Assembly: GCA_963793845.1 (NCBI GenBank)
Contig: CAWCBG010000008.1
Location: 62,001 to 126,000, forward strand
Length of the DNA: 64,000 bases
Direction of reading: 5' to 3'
From: CAWCBG01 sp963793845
GTDB lineage: Bacteria > Acidobacteriota > Terriglobia > Terriglobales > Acidobacteriaceae
The position numbers were made by a program, and so were the translations under genes. Of this stretch, positions 45,824 to 54,768 are shown piece by piece. How positions within the stretch are numbered: position 1 is the stretch's first letter; every line of letters begins with the position of its first letter. The notes under the pieces were generated by a model, which worked only from the letters and a program-made list of their open reading frames with translations, was not told where the DNA came from and did no database searches.

Positions 45824-46522
45824 CTACATGTAGAACAGGCTGAGGCGTGGGACCTTGTACTGCTCCAACAGGCGTTTGTGGACGTACTGCTTATGCAACT
45901 GCTCGATTTGCGGGCCGCTCATCTTGCTGCGATAGGGGGCAAGGTCGCGGTCGGCTTCGGCCCGAACCTGCAAGACCGCCTCATCGGGAGTTGCCGCCAG
46001 CAGCGCCGCCAAAAGCTTTTCTTCCATCACCGTCAAGCGACGCTCCAAGTCTTCCATCGGCTGGGCGACCGGCTGCGAAATCGAATCCGCCAGTGCGCGC
46101 AGTGTGGCGGCCGTCTCGCACGCCAACCGTTGAACCGGCTCGGGGAGTTGCGATCGGTCCAGATCTTCGGCGTTGCGCTGGAGAAACTCAATGACGGCGA
46201 CTTGCTCCAGACCGGCACGGGGCTTCGCACCTTCACTCACAACGGGCGAAGCGCCTGCCTCGGCCTCTTTCATCTCCTCTGCTGCGGCCAGCACTTCCTG
46301 CGAGCAGAATGCCAGACCATTTACCTTGCGCGTCCGACTCGGCTTGCGCTCCCATTTATCGAAGGTTGAGTCGATCCCGCGGAGAACCGCTTCGAGGGGA
46401 ATGCGCGCATCCTTCCACGTTTCCATCAGGGCCCAATCCAGCGGAGAAAGCAGCAGCAACGTTCCGCGACGGCGCTGGAAGTGCTCTTCAATCTCCGAAA
46501 AATAATTAAAGTGGTTTTCCAA
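45824..46522 (-). CDS. Conserved protein of unknown function
   Basis: About 232 residues, soluble and helical. The first 60 residues hold the best conserved-looking block: F-N-Y-F-S-E-I-E-E-H-F-Q-R-R-R-G-T, then L-S-P-L-D-W-A-L-M-E-T-W and I-P-L-E-A-V-L-R-G-I-D. TTG 46522 is chosen because the Rho-independent hairpin after coaX (46541-46571) lies upstream of it, so a start at 46591 would put a terminator inside the gene. No ribosome site is evident. The middle is Ala/Glu-rich. Downstream is rlmD. The family appears specific to related bacteria; function unknown. Confidence 0.65.
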   Translation of the reverse strand: MENHFNYFSEIEEHFQRRRGTLLLLSPLDWALMETWKDARIPLEAVLRGIDSTFDKWERKPSRTRKVNGLAFCSQEVLAAAEEMKEAEAGASPVVSEGAKPRAGLEQVAVIEFLQRNAEDLDRSQLPEPVQRLACETAATLRALADSISQPVAQPMEDLERRLTVMEEKLLAALLAATPDEAVLQVRAEADRDLAPYRSKMSGPQIEQLHKQYVHKRLLEQYKVPRLSLFYM

Positions 46523-46540
46523 CGTTGTGCCGCGCGCAAA

Positions 46541-46571
46541 GGAAAAGCCCGTACCCAAATGGCACGGGCTT
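46541..46571 (-). terminator. Rho-independent terminator after coaX
   Basis: Perfect 8-bp stem AAGCCCGT (46545-46552) / ACGGGCTT (46564-46571) with an 11-base loop, followed on the leftward strand by a T-run (TTTTCC). It ends the nadC-birA-coaX transcript. Confidence 0.85.
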
Positions 46572-46587
46572 GTACTCAAGTCTATCG

Positions 46588-47478
46588 TCAATCGCGTTTC
46601 GATGCGGCGCTCACCGCATCGCGAGGAGCCTCTTCCCCCGTTGTGTGATTAGGCTGCCCGTGCTCGGAGCGCCGGCGCACATAGACGAGGTTGCGTTCAT
46701 AGATAATGCGTAAACCCTCAAGGGTGAGCAGGTCATCGACCTCGCGAATGTATTTCGAACCGCCTCCCATCAGAGAGGCCAACCCTCCGGTCGCAACCAC
46801 CGTCACATTGGGGCCCATTTCGGCCAGCAGCCGCTCCAGGATGCCGTCGATCAGGCCGAGATATCCGTAATACAAACCCGACTGCAGGCTGTTGACGGTG
46901 TTGGTAGCCAGCACGCGATGCGGCTTGCGAATGTCTACTCGCGGAAGGCGTGCAGTGTGCTCGAACAGGGCATCGGCCGAAATGCCGATACCTGGCGTTA
47001 TTACGCCACCCAAGTACTCACCCTTTGCCGAGACCACATCGAATGTAGTCGCGGTGCCGAAGTCCACGACAATGCACGGAGTACCGAACTTCTCGAAGGC
47101 GGCCACGCTGTTAACGATGCGGTCAGCGCCGACTTCGGCGGGATTGTCGTAGTGCACCGGCATTCCGGTCTTCACGCCCGGTTCGATGAACAGCGGCTTC
47201 ATGTGGAAGTACCTTTCGCATACCTCGCGAAGCGTCGAATCTAAGGGCGGCACAACCGATGAGATAACGGTACCCTGCACCGAACTCACGTCAAGGCCAT
47301 TCATCGCAAACAGATTGCGAAAGAGAACGCCGTATTCGTCCACCGTCTGCGTTTTGGTGGTGGAGACGCGCCAGTGCGCAATGAGGCGCCCATAACGCAC
47401 CGCACCCGGCTCGGCAGGTTTCGGCTCGAAGACACCCAGCACAGTGTTCGTGTTGCCAACATCGATGACAAGAAGCAT
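46588..47478 (-). CDS. coaX: Type III pantothenate kinase
   Basis: A 296-residue ASKHA-fold kinase that catalyses the first step of CoA synthesis. N-terminal D-V-G-N-T-N-T-V-L-G-V-F is the phosphate loop; G-A-D-R-I-V-N near 124-130 and V-D-F-G-T-A-T-T-F-D follow as the Asp-containing catalytic loops. Start ATG 47478 (M-L-L-V-I-D-V-G) is certain. birA ends 2 bases upstream. The protein is insensitive to CoA feedback and lacks similarity to CoaA. Confidence 0.96.
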   Translation of the reverse strand: MLLVIDVGNTNTVLGVFEPKPAEPGAVRYGRLIAHWRVSTTKTQTVDEYGVLFRNLFAMNGLDVSSVQGTVISSVVPPLDSTLREVCERYFHMKPLFIEPGVKTGMPVHYDNPAEVGADRIVNSVAAFEKFGTPCIVVDFGTATTFDVVSAKGEYLGGVITPGIGISADALFEHTARLPRVDIRKPHRVLATNTVNSLQSGLYYGYLGLIDGILERLLAEMGPNVTVVATGGLASLMGGGSKYIREVDDLLTLEGLRIIYERNLVYVRRRSEHGQPNHTTGEEAPRDAVSAASKRD

Positions 47479-47480
47479 GG

Positions 47481-48494
47481 TTAGGATCCGCCGAGAGCCC
47501 GCACTCCGCCGGAGAGCACGGTGCGCAAGCTATCGTTGGTGCGCACCAGCAGGAATCCCCGTTCGTCGAGTCCCTCGGTCACACCATCATAGCCGCCGTC
47601 TTCCTCAACGCGGACGTAACGAGAACGCGCGAAGGAGGAGCGCTCTTCGAATTCTCTCAGGATGGCGGTGCGCGCCGATGCGCCTTCAGACGTGAGCCTG
47701 CGATACTCCCCGTCGAGCGATTTTAGCAGAGCTGACGTCAGCTCGACGCGCGACCACTCCCGGCCGCTCTCTATGCGCAAAGAAGTTGCGACCCGTTCCA
47801 GTTCTGTCGGGAACGATGTCTGGTTGACATTGATACCGATACCGACCACCACGTACCGCACACGTGTCGGCTCCGCGTTCATCTCGGTCAGGATGCCGCA
47901 GAACTTGCGACCATCCAGCAGTGCGTCATTGGGCCAGCGCAGATCTGGAGACAACCCAGTCGTTTGCTGTACCGCCTGAGAAACCGCGATTCCGGCCACC
48001 AGCGAAAGCAACAGCGAATCTGCAGGCGAGAGCACAGGCCGCAGGATGACCGAGCAGTAGATGCCGACGGATTGTGCCGATTCCCAGGTGTGCCCGCCTC
48101 GCCCTCGCCCCGCCGTCTGCTGCTCCGCGACCAGCACTGTGCCTTCTGGCTCGCCGCCGGCGGCCGCCTCCATCGCCGTCACGTTTGTGGATCCTATCCG
48201 AAAGTAGTGATGGATGCGCGATGCAAAAATCGTACCCTTCACCAGGGAACGAAGGACTTCGGGAAGCAGAAGATCCGGCACCGCTTCCAGTTGGTATCCG
48301 GTGGCGGGATGCCCCGCGATACGCACGCCCAACTGGCGGAGTTGCTCGATGGCACGCCAGACTTCGGAACGGCTGGTGCCCAGCTCCTCGGCAATGCGAG
48401 TTCCGCTGATGACCAGGGTTGCGTTGTCGCTCAACAGCCGGACAATGCGGCCTAAGCGCTCGTCAGTAAGTCCCTGCGGATCCAGAGAGTCCAT
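47481..48494 (-). CDS. birA: Biotin-[acetyl-CoA-carboxylase] ligase / biotin repressor
   Basis: A 337-residue protein with an N-terminal HTH (about 7-65, with S-G-T-R-I-A-E-E-L-G-T-S-R-S-E-V-W), then the BPL/LplA domain with the biotinyl-AMP loop G-R-G-R-G-G-H-T-W and K-F-C-G-I-L-T-E. It attaches biotin to the acetyl-CoA carboxylase carrier and, with the HTH, can act as a repressor. It sits between nadC and coaX. Confidence 0.95.
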   Translation of the reverse strand: MDSLDPQGLTDERLGRIVRLLSDNATLVISGTRIAEELGTSRSEVWRAIEQLRQLGVRIAGHPATGYQLEAVPDLLLPEVLRSLVKGTIFASRIHHYFRIGSTNVTAMEAAAGGEPEGTVLVAEQQTAGRGRGGHTWESAQSVGIYCSVILRPVLSPADSLLLSLVAGIAVSQAVQQTTGLSPDLRWPNDALLDGRKFCGILTEMNAEPTRVRYVVVGIGINVNQTSFPTELERVATSLRIESGREWSRVELTSALLKSLDGEYRRLTSEGASARTAILREFEERSSFARSRYVRVEEDGGYDGVTEGLDERGFLLVRTNDSLRTVLSGGVRALGGS

Positions 48495-48564
48495 GCGGTT
48501 TGTAATTGGCGGAGCGATAAAAGAATTATGCGCGAAGTAGAGCTGTTTGACACGTTTTGGCTTC

Positions 48565-49443
48565 TCACGCGGGCACGATTCGCATGCTCATATCGGCCGC
48601 CGTGACGGAGTGGGTCAGTGCTCCGACAGAGATGAAGTTGACCCCTGAATCCGCATAGGCTCGTATATTCTCCAGCGTGATACCACCAGAGGCTTCCAGC
48701 GGCACCGGGTGCTCCATCGTGCCGACAAGCTCGACGCACTGCCTTACCTGCTCGGGCGTCATATTGTCGAGCAGTACCGCTTCGGCGCCATGGTCAAGGG
48801 CGGTATTCAGTTCGTCCAGAGAACGCACCTCGATCTCGATGGTCTGAGTGCCGCGGCGGTTGCGGTGCGCCCGTTCCAGCGCGACTGCGGCGCCTCCCGC
48901 CAGCGCGATATGGTTGTTCTTGATGAGCACGCCGTCGCTCAGATCGAGCCGGTGATTGGTGCCGCCGCCACAACGCACGGCATACTTATCCAGCACACGG
49001 ATGCCGGGAGCGGTCTTGCGCGTGTCCAGAATTGTGGCCTTTGTGCCCGCTACGGCTTCGACGTACCGCCGCGTTAGTGTCGCGATGCCGCTGAGACGTT
49101 GCATGATGTTCAGGATGACGCGTTCGCAAGACAGAACGACCCGAGCATTATGCACGATCACCGCGACCGACTGCCCCTTGTGGAGGCGCACGCTATCGAA
49201 GATTTCTGGGTGGCTGATGACCTCGGGATGGGAGGTCACGGTGCCGTCGAGATTGGCAAATACGTCCAGGATTCGGGGAACGCAACCCAGTCCGGAAAGA
49301 ACGCAGTCCTGCTTGGCAAGAATCGTGGCCGCCGCGCGTTGAGCGGGATCAATGCAGGCGTAGGTGGTCGCATCGCGCGTGGCGCGATCTTCCTGCAACG
49401 CGTTTTCCAGGATGGCGGTAACCCTGCGGCTTGTCCAATCCAC
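48565..49443 (-). CDS. nadC: Nicotinate-nucleotide pyrophosphorylase (carboxylating)
   Basis: A 292-residue quinolinate phosphoribosyltransferase that makes nicotinate mononucleotide from quinolinate and PRPP. Motifs: D-T-R-K-T-A-P-G-I-R (about 140-149), C-G-G-G-T-N-H-R, I-K-N-N-H-I (Lys and Asn ligands), E-V-R-S-L-D-E and L-E-A-S-G-G-I. It ends 70 bases before birA and starts 23 bases after valS, so this is likely one leftward transcript. Confidence 0.96.
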   Translation of the reverse strand: MDWTSRRVTAILENALQEDRATRDATTYACIDPAQRAAATILAKQDCVLSGLGCVPRILDVFANLDGTVTSHPEVISHPEIFDSVRLHKGQSVAVIVHNARVVLSCERVILNIMQRLSGIATLTRRYVEAVAGTKATILDTRKTAPGIRVLDKYAVRCGGGTNHRLDLSDGVLIKNNHIALAGGAAVALERAHRNRRGTQTIEIEVRSLDELNTALDHGAEAVLLDNMTPEQVRQCVELVGTMEHPVPLEASGGITLENIRAYADSGVNFISVGALTHSVTAADMSMRIVPA

Positions 49444-49466
49444 GACGGTTCTCCGTTGCTATCGGC

Positions 49467-52205
49467 CTACTGCTTTACCGAGTCCAACTCGTCGAGCGCA
49501 GCCTGGGTTTTATCAACCAGCATTTCCAGTTCGCCCTTACGGCGCTGAATGCCTTCGACCACCTGGGGCGGCGCTTTCGCCAGGAACGCCTCATTCTTCA
49601 GCTGAGCCGTCGCGCGAATCAGTTCCTGGGTCAGCTTGGTGAGATCCTTGTTCAGCCGGTCGCGCTCCGCGGCGGCATCGATCTTGCGCTCGTACAACAC
49701 CCTAACATCAAAGCGGGCGGTGCTGCGCGCCCCTCCCGCTTTGGCCAGCGAGGAGCCGACGAATGCGATACTTTCCACATTCGCCAGGCGCTCCAGCGCG
49801 CCCCGATTACGCTCGACTAACCTCCGAACATTTTCTTCGGCAAACACTTCGATCGGCAGTTTCGCCTTCTGCTCAACCTTTAGCTCGGCTCGGAGGTTGC
49901 GCACGCTGACAATCAGGTCTTGCAGGATGGCCATCTCGGTCTCGGCGCCGGCATCAATCTGCGATTGGCTGGCCTTGGGATAGGCCGCCAGCGCGATCGA
50001 CTTCAGCGGCGGCGTGCCTTCGTATACCGCGTGCCAGATCTCTTCCGTTATGAATGGCATGAAGGGCGATAACAGCCGCAGCGCTGCTTCGAAGATAGTG
50101 AGAAGATTTCCATGTGCGGTCCGCGCCTGCTCCCGATCGTCAGACATGAGCCGCGGCTTGATCAGCTCCAGATACCAGTCGCAGTACTCGCCCCAGAAGA
50201 AGTGATAGACGACGTGGGCGGCTTCGTGGAAACGGTAGGTATCCAGCGCATCGTGTACCTGTTGTGCTACGCGGTTGAAGCGCGACAGAATCCAGCGGTC
50301 TTCCAAAGTCTCAGCGCGGAAGGCGGGTACTCCCTCGATGCCGAAGTCAGTCGATCGCAAACCTGACTCAGCGATTGACCAGAGTCCCGTCTGCTCCGCG
50401 CGGTCGACGTTCATAAACAGGAAGCGCGCCGCGTTCCAGATTTTGTTGGCAAAAGCGCGATAGCCCTCGGTCTGGCTCTCAGAGAACGCAATATCCGTGC
50501 CGGGCGCGGCCATAGCTGCCAAGGTGAAGCGCACAGCGTCGGTGCCGTAGCGTTCGATGGTCTGGATGGGATCGATGACATTGCCCTTGGTCTTGGACAT
50601 CTTCTGGCGATCAGCATCACGCACCAGGGCATGGATGTAGACAGTGTGGAAAGGCACGTCACCGTGTTTGTGCCCGCGCATGAAGTGGCAGTTCATCATG
50701 ATCATGCGCGCCACCCAGAAGAACAGAATGTCGAAGGCCGTAATCAGGAGCGATGTCGGATAGAACGCATCGAGGTCTGCCGTCTGCTTGGGCCAGCCGA
50801 GACCAGAGCACGGCAGGAGCCCCGACGAAAACCAGGTGTCGAGCACGTCGGTGTCTTGCTCGAGATTGCTATCGCCACACTTTGAACACTGCGTCGGTGT
50901 CTCGCGCGAGACGATGATCTCACCACAGCTCTTGCAGTACCATGCGGGAATGCGATGTCCCCACCACAGTTGCCGCGAGATGCACCAGTCATGGATGTTC
51001 CGCATCCACTCGAAATACGTCTTCGAATAGTTCTCCGGAACGAACTTGATCTCGCCGGTCTCCACCACTTCAATGGCACGGTCGGCCAGGGGCTGAATCT
51101 TCACGAACCACTGGGTCGACAGTCGCGGTTCGACCACGGTCTTGCAGCGGTCGCATTTGCCGAGCGGCACAACATAGTCCTTAGCGCCCACCAGGAAACC
51201 GCCCTCTTCGAGATCAGCCAGCACCTGCTGACGTGCTTCATAGCGATCCAGCCCAGCGTATTTGCCGGCGTTCCGATTCATCTGCGCGAGTTCGTTCATC
51301 ACGTCGATTTGCGGCAGATCGTTGCGCAACCCAGCCTCGAAATCGTTGGGATCGTGCGAAGGTGTCACCTTAACCGCGCCGGTTCCGAACTCCGGATTGG
51401 CGAGAATATCGTCGGTGATGATCGGGATCTCCCGATTCATGAGCGGCAGCAGGACTTTGCCGCCATGCAGGTGCCGATAGCGCTCATCTCCCGAATGAAC
51501 CGCCACGGCGGTGTCGCCCAGCATAGTCTCCGGGCGGGTGGTCGCTACCACGATGAACTGGTCCGGATGCCCCACGACGGGGTAGCGGATCTCATACAGC
51601 TTGCCCTGAGTTTCATCGTGCACCACTTCGAGGTCCGACACGGCGGTCACACAGCGTGGACACCAGTTCACGATGTATTTGCCGCGATAGATGAGCCCTT
51701 CTTCGTACAGCCGCACGAACGCTTCGCGAACCGCCAGCGAGAGCTCGTCGCTCATGGTGAAGAACTCGCGCGACCAGTCCACCGACGCACCGAGGCGTTT
51801 CATCTGCTCGAGAATCGCCCCACCGTACAGCTTTCGCCATTCCCAAACCCGCTCAATGAAGGCTTCGCGCGGCATGTCGCGACGGTTGATGCCCTCGGCG
51901 GCCAACTGGCGCTCCACCATCATCTGGGTAGCGATGCCGGCGTGATCGGTTCCGGGCAGCCAGAGGGTCAAGAAGCCGCGCATACGGTGCCAGCGGACGA
52001 TGATGTCCATTTCCGTCTGATTGAGCATGTGGCCCATGTGCAGACGTCCGGTGACGTTGGGCGGAGGCAGCGTGAGGGTGAACACCGGTTGCTTCGAATC
52101 CGCAGACGGCGTGTCTACGTGGAAGAGCTTCTCTCGCACCCAGTACTCCGCCCATCGAGTTTCGATGGAGCTTGGGTCGTAAGCCTTAGAAAGGTCGTGA
52201 GGCAT
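49467..52205 (-). CDS. valS: Valyl-tRNA synthetase
   Basis: A 912-residue class I synthetase. HIGH motif appears as P-P-P-N-V-T-G-R-L-H-M-G-H (about 47-59), the KMSKS motif as K-M-S-K-T-K-G-N (near 554), and the editing domain and C-terminal tRNA-binding coiled coil are present. Charging tRNA-Val. Start ATG 52205 (M-P-H-D-L-S-K). It is followed by nadC. Confidence 0.98.
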   Translation of the reverse strand: MPHDLSKAYDPSSIETRWAEYWVREKLFHVDTPSADSKQPVFTLTLPPPNVTGRLHMGHMLNQTEMDIIVRWHRMRGFLTLWLPGTDHAGIATQMMVERQLAAEGINRRDMPREAFIERVWEWRKLYGGAILEQMKRLGASVDWSREFFTMSDELSLAVREAFVRLYEEGLIYRGKYIVNWCPRCVTAVSDLEVVHDETQGKLYEIRYPVVGHPDQFIVVATTRPETMLGDTAVAVHSGDERYRHLHGGKVLLPLMNREIPIITDDILANPEFGTGAVKVTPSHDPNDFEAGLRNDLPQIDVMNELAQMNRNAGKYAGLDRYEARQQVLADLEEGGFLVGAKDYVVPLGKCDRCKTVVEPRLSTQWFVKIQPLADRAIEVVETGEIKFVPENYSKTYFEWMRNIHDWCISRQLWWGHRIPAWYCKSCGEIIVSRETPTQCSKCGDSNLEQDTDVLDTWFSSGLLPCSGLGWPKQTADLDAFYPTSLLITAFDILFFWVARMIMMNCHFMRGHKHGDVPFHTVYIHALVRDADRQKMSKTKGNVIDPIQTIERYGTDAVRFTLAAMAAPGTDIAFSESQTEGYRAFANKIWNAARFLFMNVDRAEQTGLWSIAESGLRSTDFGIEGVPAFRAETLEDRWILSRFNRVAQQVHDALDTYRFHEAAHVVYHFFWGEYCDWYLELIKPRLMSDDREQARTAHGNLLTIFEAALRLLSPFMPFITEEIWHAVYEGTPPLKSIALAAYPKASQSQIDAGAETEMAILQDLIVSVRNLRAELKVEQKAKLPIEVFAEENVRRLVERNRGALERLANVESIAFVGSSLAKAGGARSTARFDVRVLYERKIDAAAERDRLNKDLTKLTQELIRATAQLKNEAFLAKAPPQVVEGIQRRKGELEMLVDKTQAALDELDSVKQ

Positions 52206-52371
52206 CGCTGTCCGATCACCAGATGAGATCCAGACTTCGATATTACAAGGAAGAGCTGCCAGCCGTCAGCGACTTCAAGACTCTGGAACGTAGTTCCCCG
52301 CTAAAGAGAAAGCCGAAGGCGGCAACGCAGAGAATGGTCGGATCGCTCGCAAGGACCGACCTTCCATACCA

Positions 52372-52398
52372 GGACGGCGCAGCCGGGCCGCGCCGTCC
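52372..52398 (-). terminator. Strong hairpin downstream of bamD
   Basis: A 9-bp perfect stem GGACGGCGC (52372-52380) / GCGCCGTCC (52390-52398) with a 9-base loop lies 22 bases after the bamD stop. There is no T-run, so it may be a Rho-dependent end or an mRNA 3' stabiliser. The gap to valS (52206-52419) holds nothing else visible. Confidence 0.4.
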
Positions 52399-52419
52399 CG
52401 TGACAAACTGCGTACTCCA

Positions 52420-53928
52420 CTAGAACGGAAAGAGGTGGTGCTTCTTCTTTTTCTTGGATGAGCTCTCGGTATCAGGGTCGGCAGGTGGGGCGCTGGTTTG
52501 GGTCCCGTTGCCTGACGAGGCTGCCGGCTGCGAACTACTGCCGGTCGTGCTGGAACTGCCCGTCGGGGCAGGCGCGGCATCGTTCACCTGGGCAGGCGCC
52601 ACCGGGGCGGTGCTGCCCGGCGGAGGTGTTGCCGCCGCCGGCGTCAAGTCGTTCTTCATTTCGGAGGCGGCGTCATTGTTGGCTGTGCCCGTGGCGGGGT
52701 CACCACTGACCGGTCCTCCAGCACTTGCGGGGGCCGCTGCAGCCGGAGTTCCCGAAGCCTCGGCATTGCCGGTGTCCGTTGAGCCCGGCGCCGCCTCCGA
52801 ACGGGGAACAGGAGCGTTCTCGGTGCTAACCGGGCCGGAAATCTTCTCGACACCGGACGAGGTCGTGCTGATGCCCAAAGCGCCGCGAACATCGCTGGTG
52901 AACGACCGTACCATTTCGGGCGCGCTGGCCTGCTTGGGATCAACCAGCGTGGGTTCACCGACCTTGGTCGCTTCCGACAAGTCAGGTCCGTGCTTGAAGT
53001 TCTCCATGACCTTGCTGGTGAACCCCAGGGAACCCCGGCTCGCTATCTCAGCCTTATTCTGCGCGATCGCTTCGGGAGTCGCCGTGGGAACGGGTCGGTT
53101 CAGCGCCTGCAACCGCTTCTTTGCGTCCTGGGCCCGCTCCTCCATAGGGTACCGGGTTACGATTCGATCGTAAGCCGCAGCTGCATCATTTGTGTACTGC
53201 TTGATCATTGTGCCCTTGGCGGCTTCCGGCAGCTTTGAGTTGCGCAACAATTCGATCTCTCTCTCGTAGGCACCGCCCAATTCGTACAGCGCCTGATCGG
53301 CTCCGCTGTACAGCGGATAGGTGTCGGTCACCGATTTCAGGCGGGCAATGGCCGCCGGCCAGCTCTCGCGGAGGTAGTAGAAATGCCCAATCAGGTACTC
53401 GCGCTCAGCCAGCACTTCCTGCACCTGGATCAGCCGCTGTTTGGCCTCTGGCACCAGTTTGCTGTCGGGATACTGCATGATGAGCTGGCGGTACTCTTCT
53501 TCTGCCCGTTTGGCATGGGTGTAATCGCGATCGGGTTTCTCCATCTCACGAAAGTGGATGTTGGCGATCTTTAACTGGGCCTCCGCCGCCTCGGGCATGT
53601 TGGGGAAAAACGTCTGGAAGTCCTTGTACTCGCTCTCCGCCTGGGCCATGGCCGCCGATCCGCCTTCGGCGTACCACGAATCCCCGATCGCCAGCTTGGC
53701 TCGCGCCACGTACTCCGAGTCAGGATAGGTGTTGATCAGGGTCTGGAGGCTGAGCCGGGCAACGTCGTACTTGCCGTGCTTCATCGCGTCCATCGCCCGG
53801 TCGTACAACACCTTGTCAGGCTGCTTGGAGTTGATGTTGGCGATCGGGTTTTGCACCTTTTTGTTGGAGCAGCCGACGACCAGCAGCACCGTACCTATGA
53901 GGACCGCTATAAGAACGCGACGATACAT
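52420..53928 (-). CDS. bamD: Outer membrane assembly lipoprotein BamD
   Basis: About 502 residues. ATG 53928 opens a lipoprotein signal peptide with lipobox L-V-V-G-C. Residues about 25-275 hold TPR-like repeats of the BamD type (L-Q-T-L-I-N-T-Y-P-D-S-E-Y, then further Y-P-D-S and Y-P repeats). The C-terminal 200 residues are low-complexity Ala/Pro/Ser/Thr ending in a Lys/His run, longer than the E. coli protein (about 245 residues). BamD helps insert beta-barrel proteins at the outer membrane. Confidence 0.88.
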   Translation of the reverse strand: MYRRVLIAVLIGTVLLVVGCSNKKVQNPIANINSKQPDKVLYDRAMDAMKHGKYDVARLSLQTLINTYPDSEYVARAKLAIGDSWYAEGGSAAMAQAESEYKDFQTFFPNMPEAAEAQLKIANIHFREMEKPDRDYTHAKRAEEEYRQLIMQYPDSKLVPEAKQRLIQVQEVLAEREYLIGHFYYLRESWPAAIARLKSVTDTYPLYSGADQALYELGGAYEREIELLRNSKLPEAAKGTMIKQYTNDAAAAYDRIVTRYPMEERAQDAKKRLQALNRPVPTATPEAIAQNKAEIASRGSLGFTSKVMENFKHGPDLSEATKVGEPTLVDPKQASAPEMVRSFTSDVRGALGISTTSSGVEKISGPVSTENAPVPRSEAAPGSTDTGNAEASGTPAAAAPASAGGPVSGDPATGTANNDAASEMKNDLTPAAATPPPGSTAPVAPAQVNDAAPAPTGSSSTTGSSSQPAASSGNGTQTSAPPADPDTESSSKKKKKHHLFPF

Positions 53929-54024
53929 CCTTGAACCACCACCTATGGGATATCTGCTTCTGTCTAAACCCGGCACGCCAGAGAAGGACGTGCCGTTGGC
54001 ACTATTGTAATCGCCGACCAGAAG

Positions 54025-54699
54025 TTACGCCCGCTGCAACAAAGCTTCCTCGCCTGCCCTTTGCAGGGCTTCGACGTTGCGGGCGGGATCACCGTGCCCG
54101 AAAACATGACTGCCAGCCACCAGGATTTGCACTCCGGCACGTACCGCCGGGCCAACCGTCTCCAGCGAAATGCCGCCGTCGATCTCGATTCGGAAGTCCA
54201 GCCCCTTGGCAGCGCGCATGGTGGCCAGCTTGCGGACCTTCTCGAGGGCTCCAGGGATAAACTTCTGTCCCCCGAAGCCGGGATTCACCGACATGATGAG
54301 CACATGGTCGACGATGTCGAGCACTTCCCCGAGAGTCTGCACCGGGGTTGCGGGATTGAGAACCACACCGACCCCGGCCCCAAGGCTTCGAATGAGTTCC
54401 AATGAGCGGTTGAGGTGACGGGTGGCTTCCTGGTGCACCGAGATCCAGTTCGCCCCGGCATCAACAAAAGCCGGAATGAACTCGTCCGGGTGCTCAATCA
54501 TGAGATGGCAGTCCAGAGTGACGTCGACGGCCTTGCGCAGCGAGGCGACTACGGCCGGCCCAATGGTGATATTGGGTACGAAGTGTCCATCCATCACATC
54601 CACATGGAGGATCCTGGCGCCGCCTCGAATGGCGGCTTGCGCGTCATCCGCCAGGTGGGCGAAATCGGCCGACAGGATGGACGGCGCTATCTCGATCAA
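54025..54699 (-). CDS. rpe: Ribulose-phosphate 3-epimerase
   Basis: A 224-residue TIM barrel. Motifs: A-P-S-I-L-S-A-D-F near residue 5, H-V-D-V-M-D-G-H-F-V-P-N (metal-binding His/Asp), L-M-I-E-H-P, M-S-V-N-P-G-F-G-G-Q and I-D-G-G-I. It interconverts ribulose- and xylulose-5-phosphate in the pentose phosphate pathway. It lies between the MoeZ-like gene and bamD, same strand. Confidence 0.97.
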   Translation of the reverse strand: MIEIAPSILSADFAHLADDAQAAIRGGARILHVDVMDGHFVPNITIGPAVVASLRKAVDVTLDCHLMIEHPDEFIPAFVDAGANWISVHQEATRHLNRSLELIRSLGAGVGVVLNPATPVQTLGEVLDIVDHVLIMSVNPGFGGQKFIPGALEKVRKLATMRAAKGLDFRIEIDGGISLETVGPAVRAGVQILVAGSHVFGHGDPARNVEALQRAGEEALLQRA

Positions 54700-54768
54700 A
54701 ATGGCACTTCTCTCGCGAGTAAATCTGGAGGAATTTTAGCACGGGCCAATTGCGTTCCAGGCTGTCCT

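Noticed and set aside
50955..52226. A 423-residue plus-strand frame opposite valS
   Set aside because: Wholly antisense to a strongly conserved synthetase; composition (His/Arg/Asp-rich) is typical of a shadow frame.
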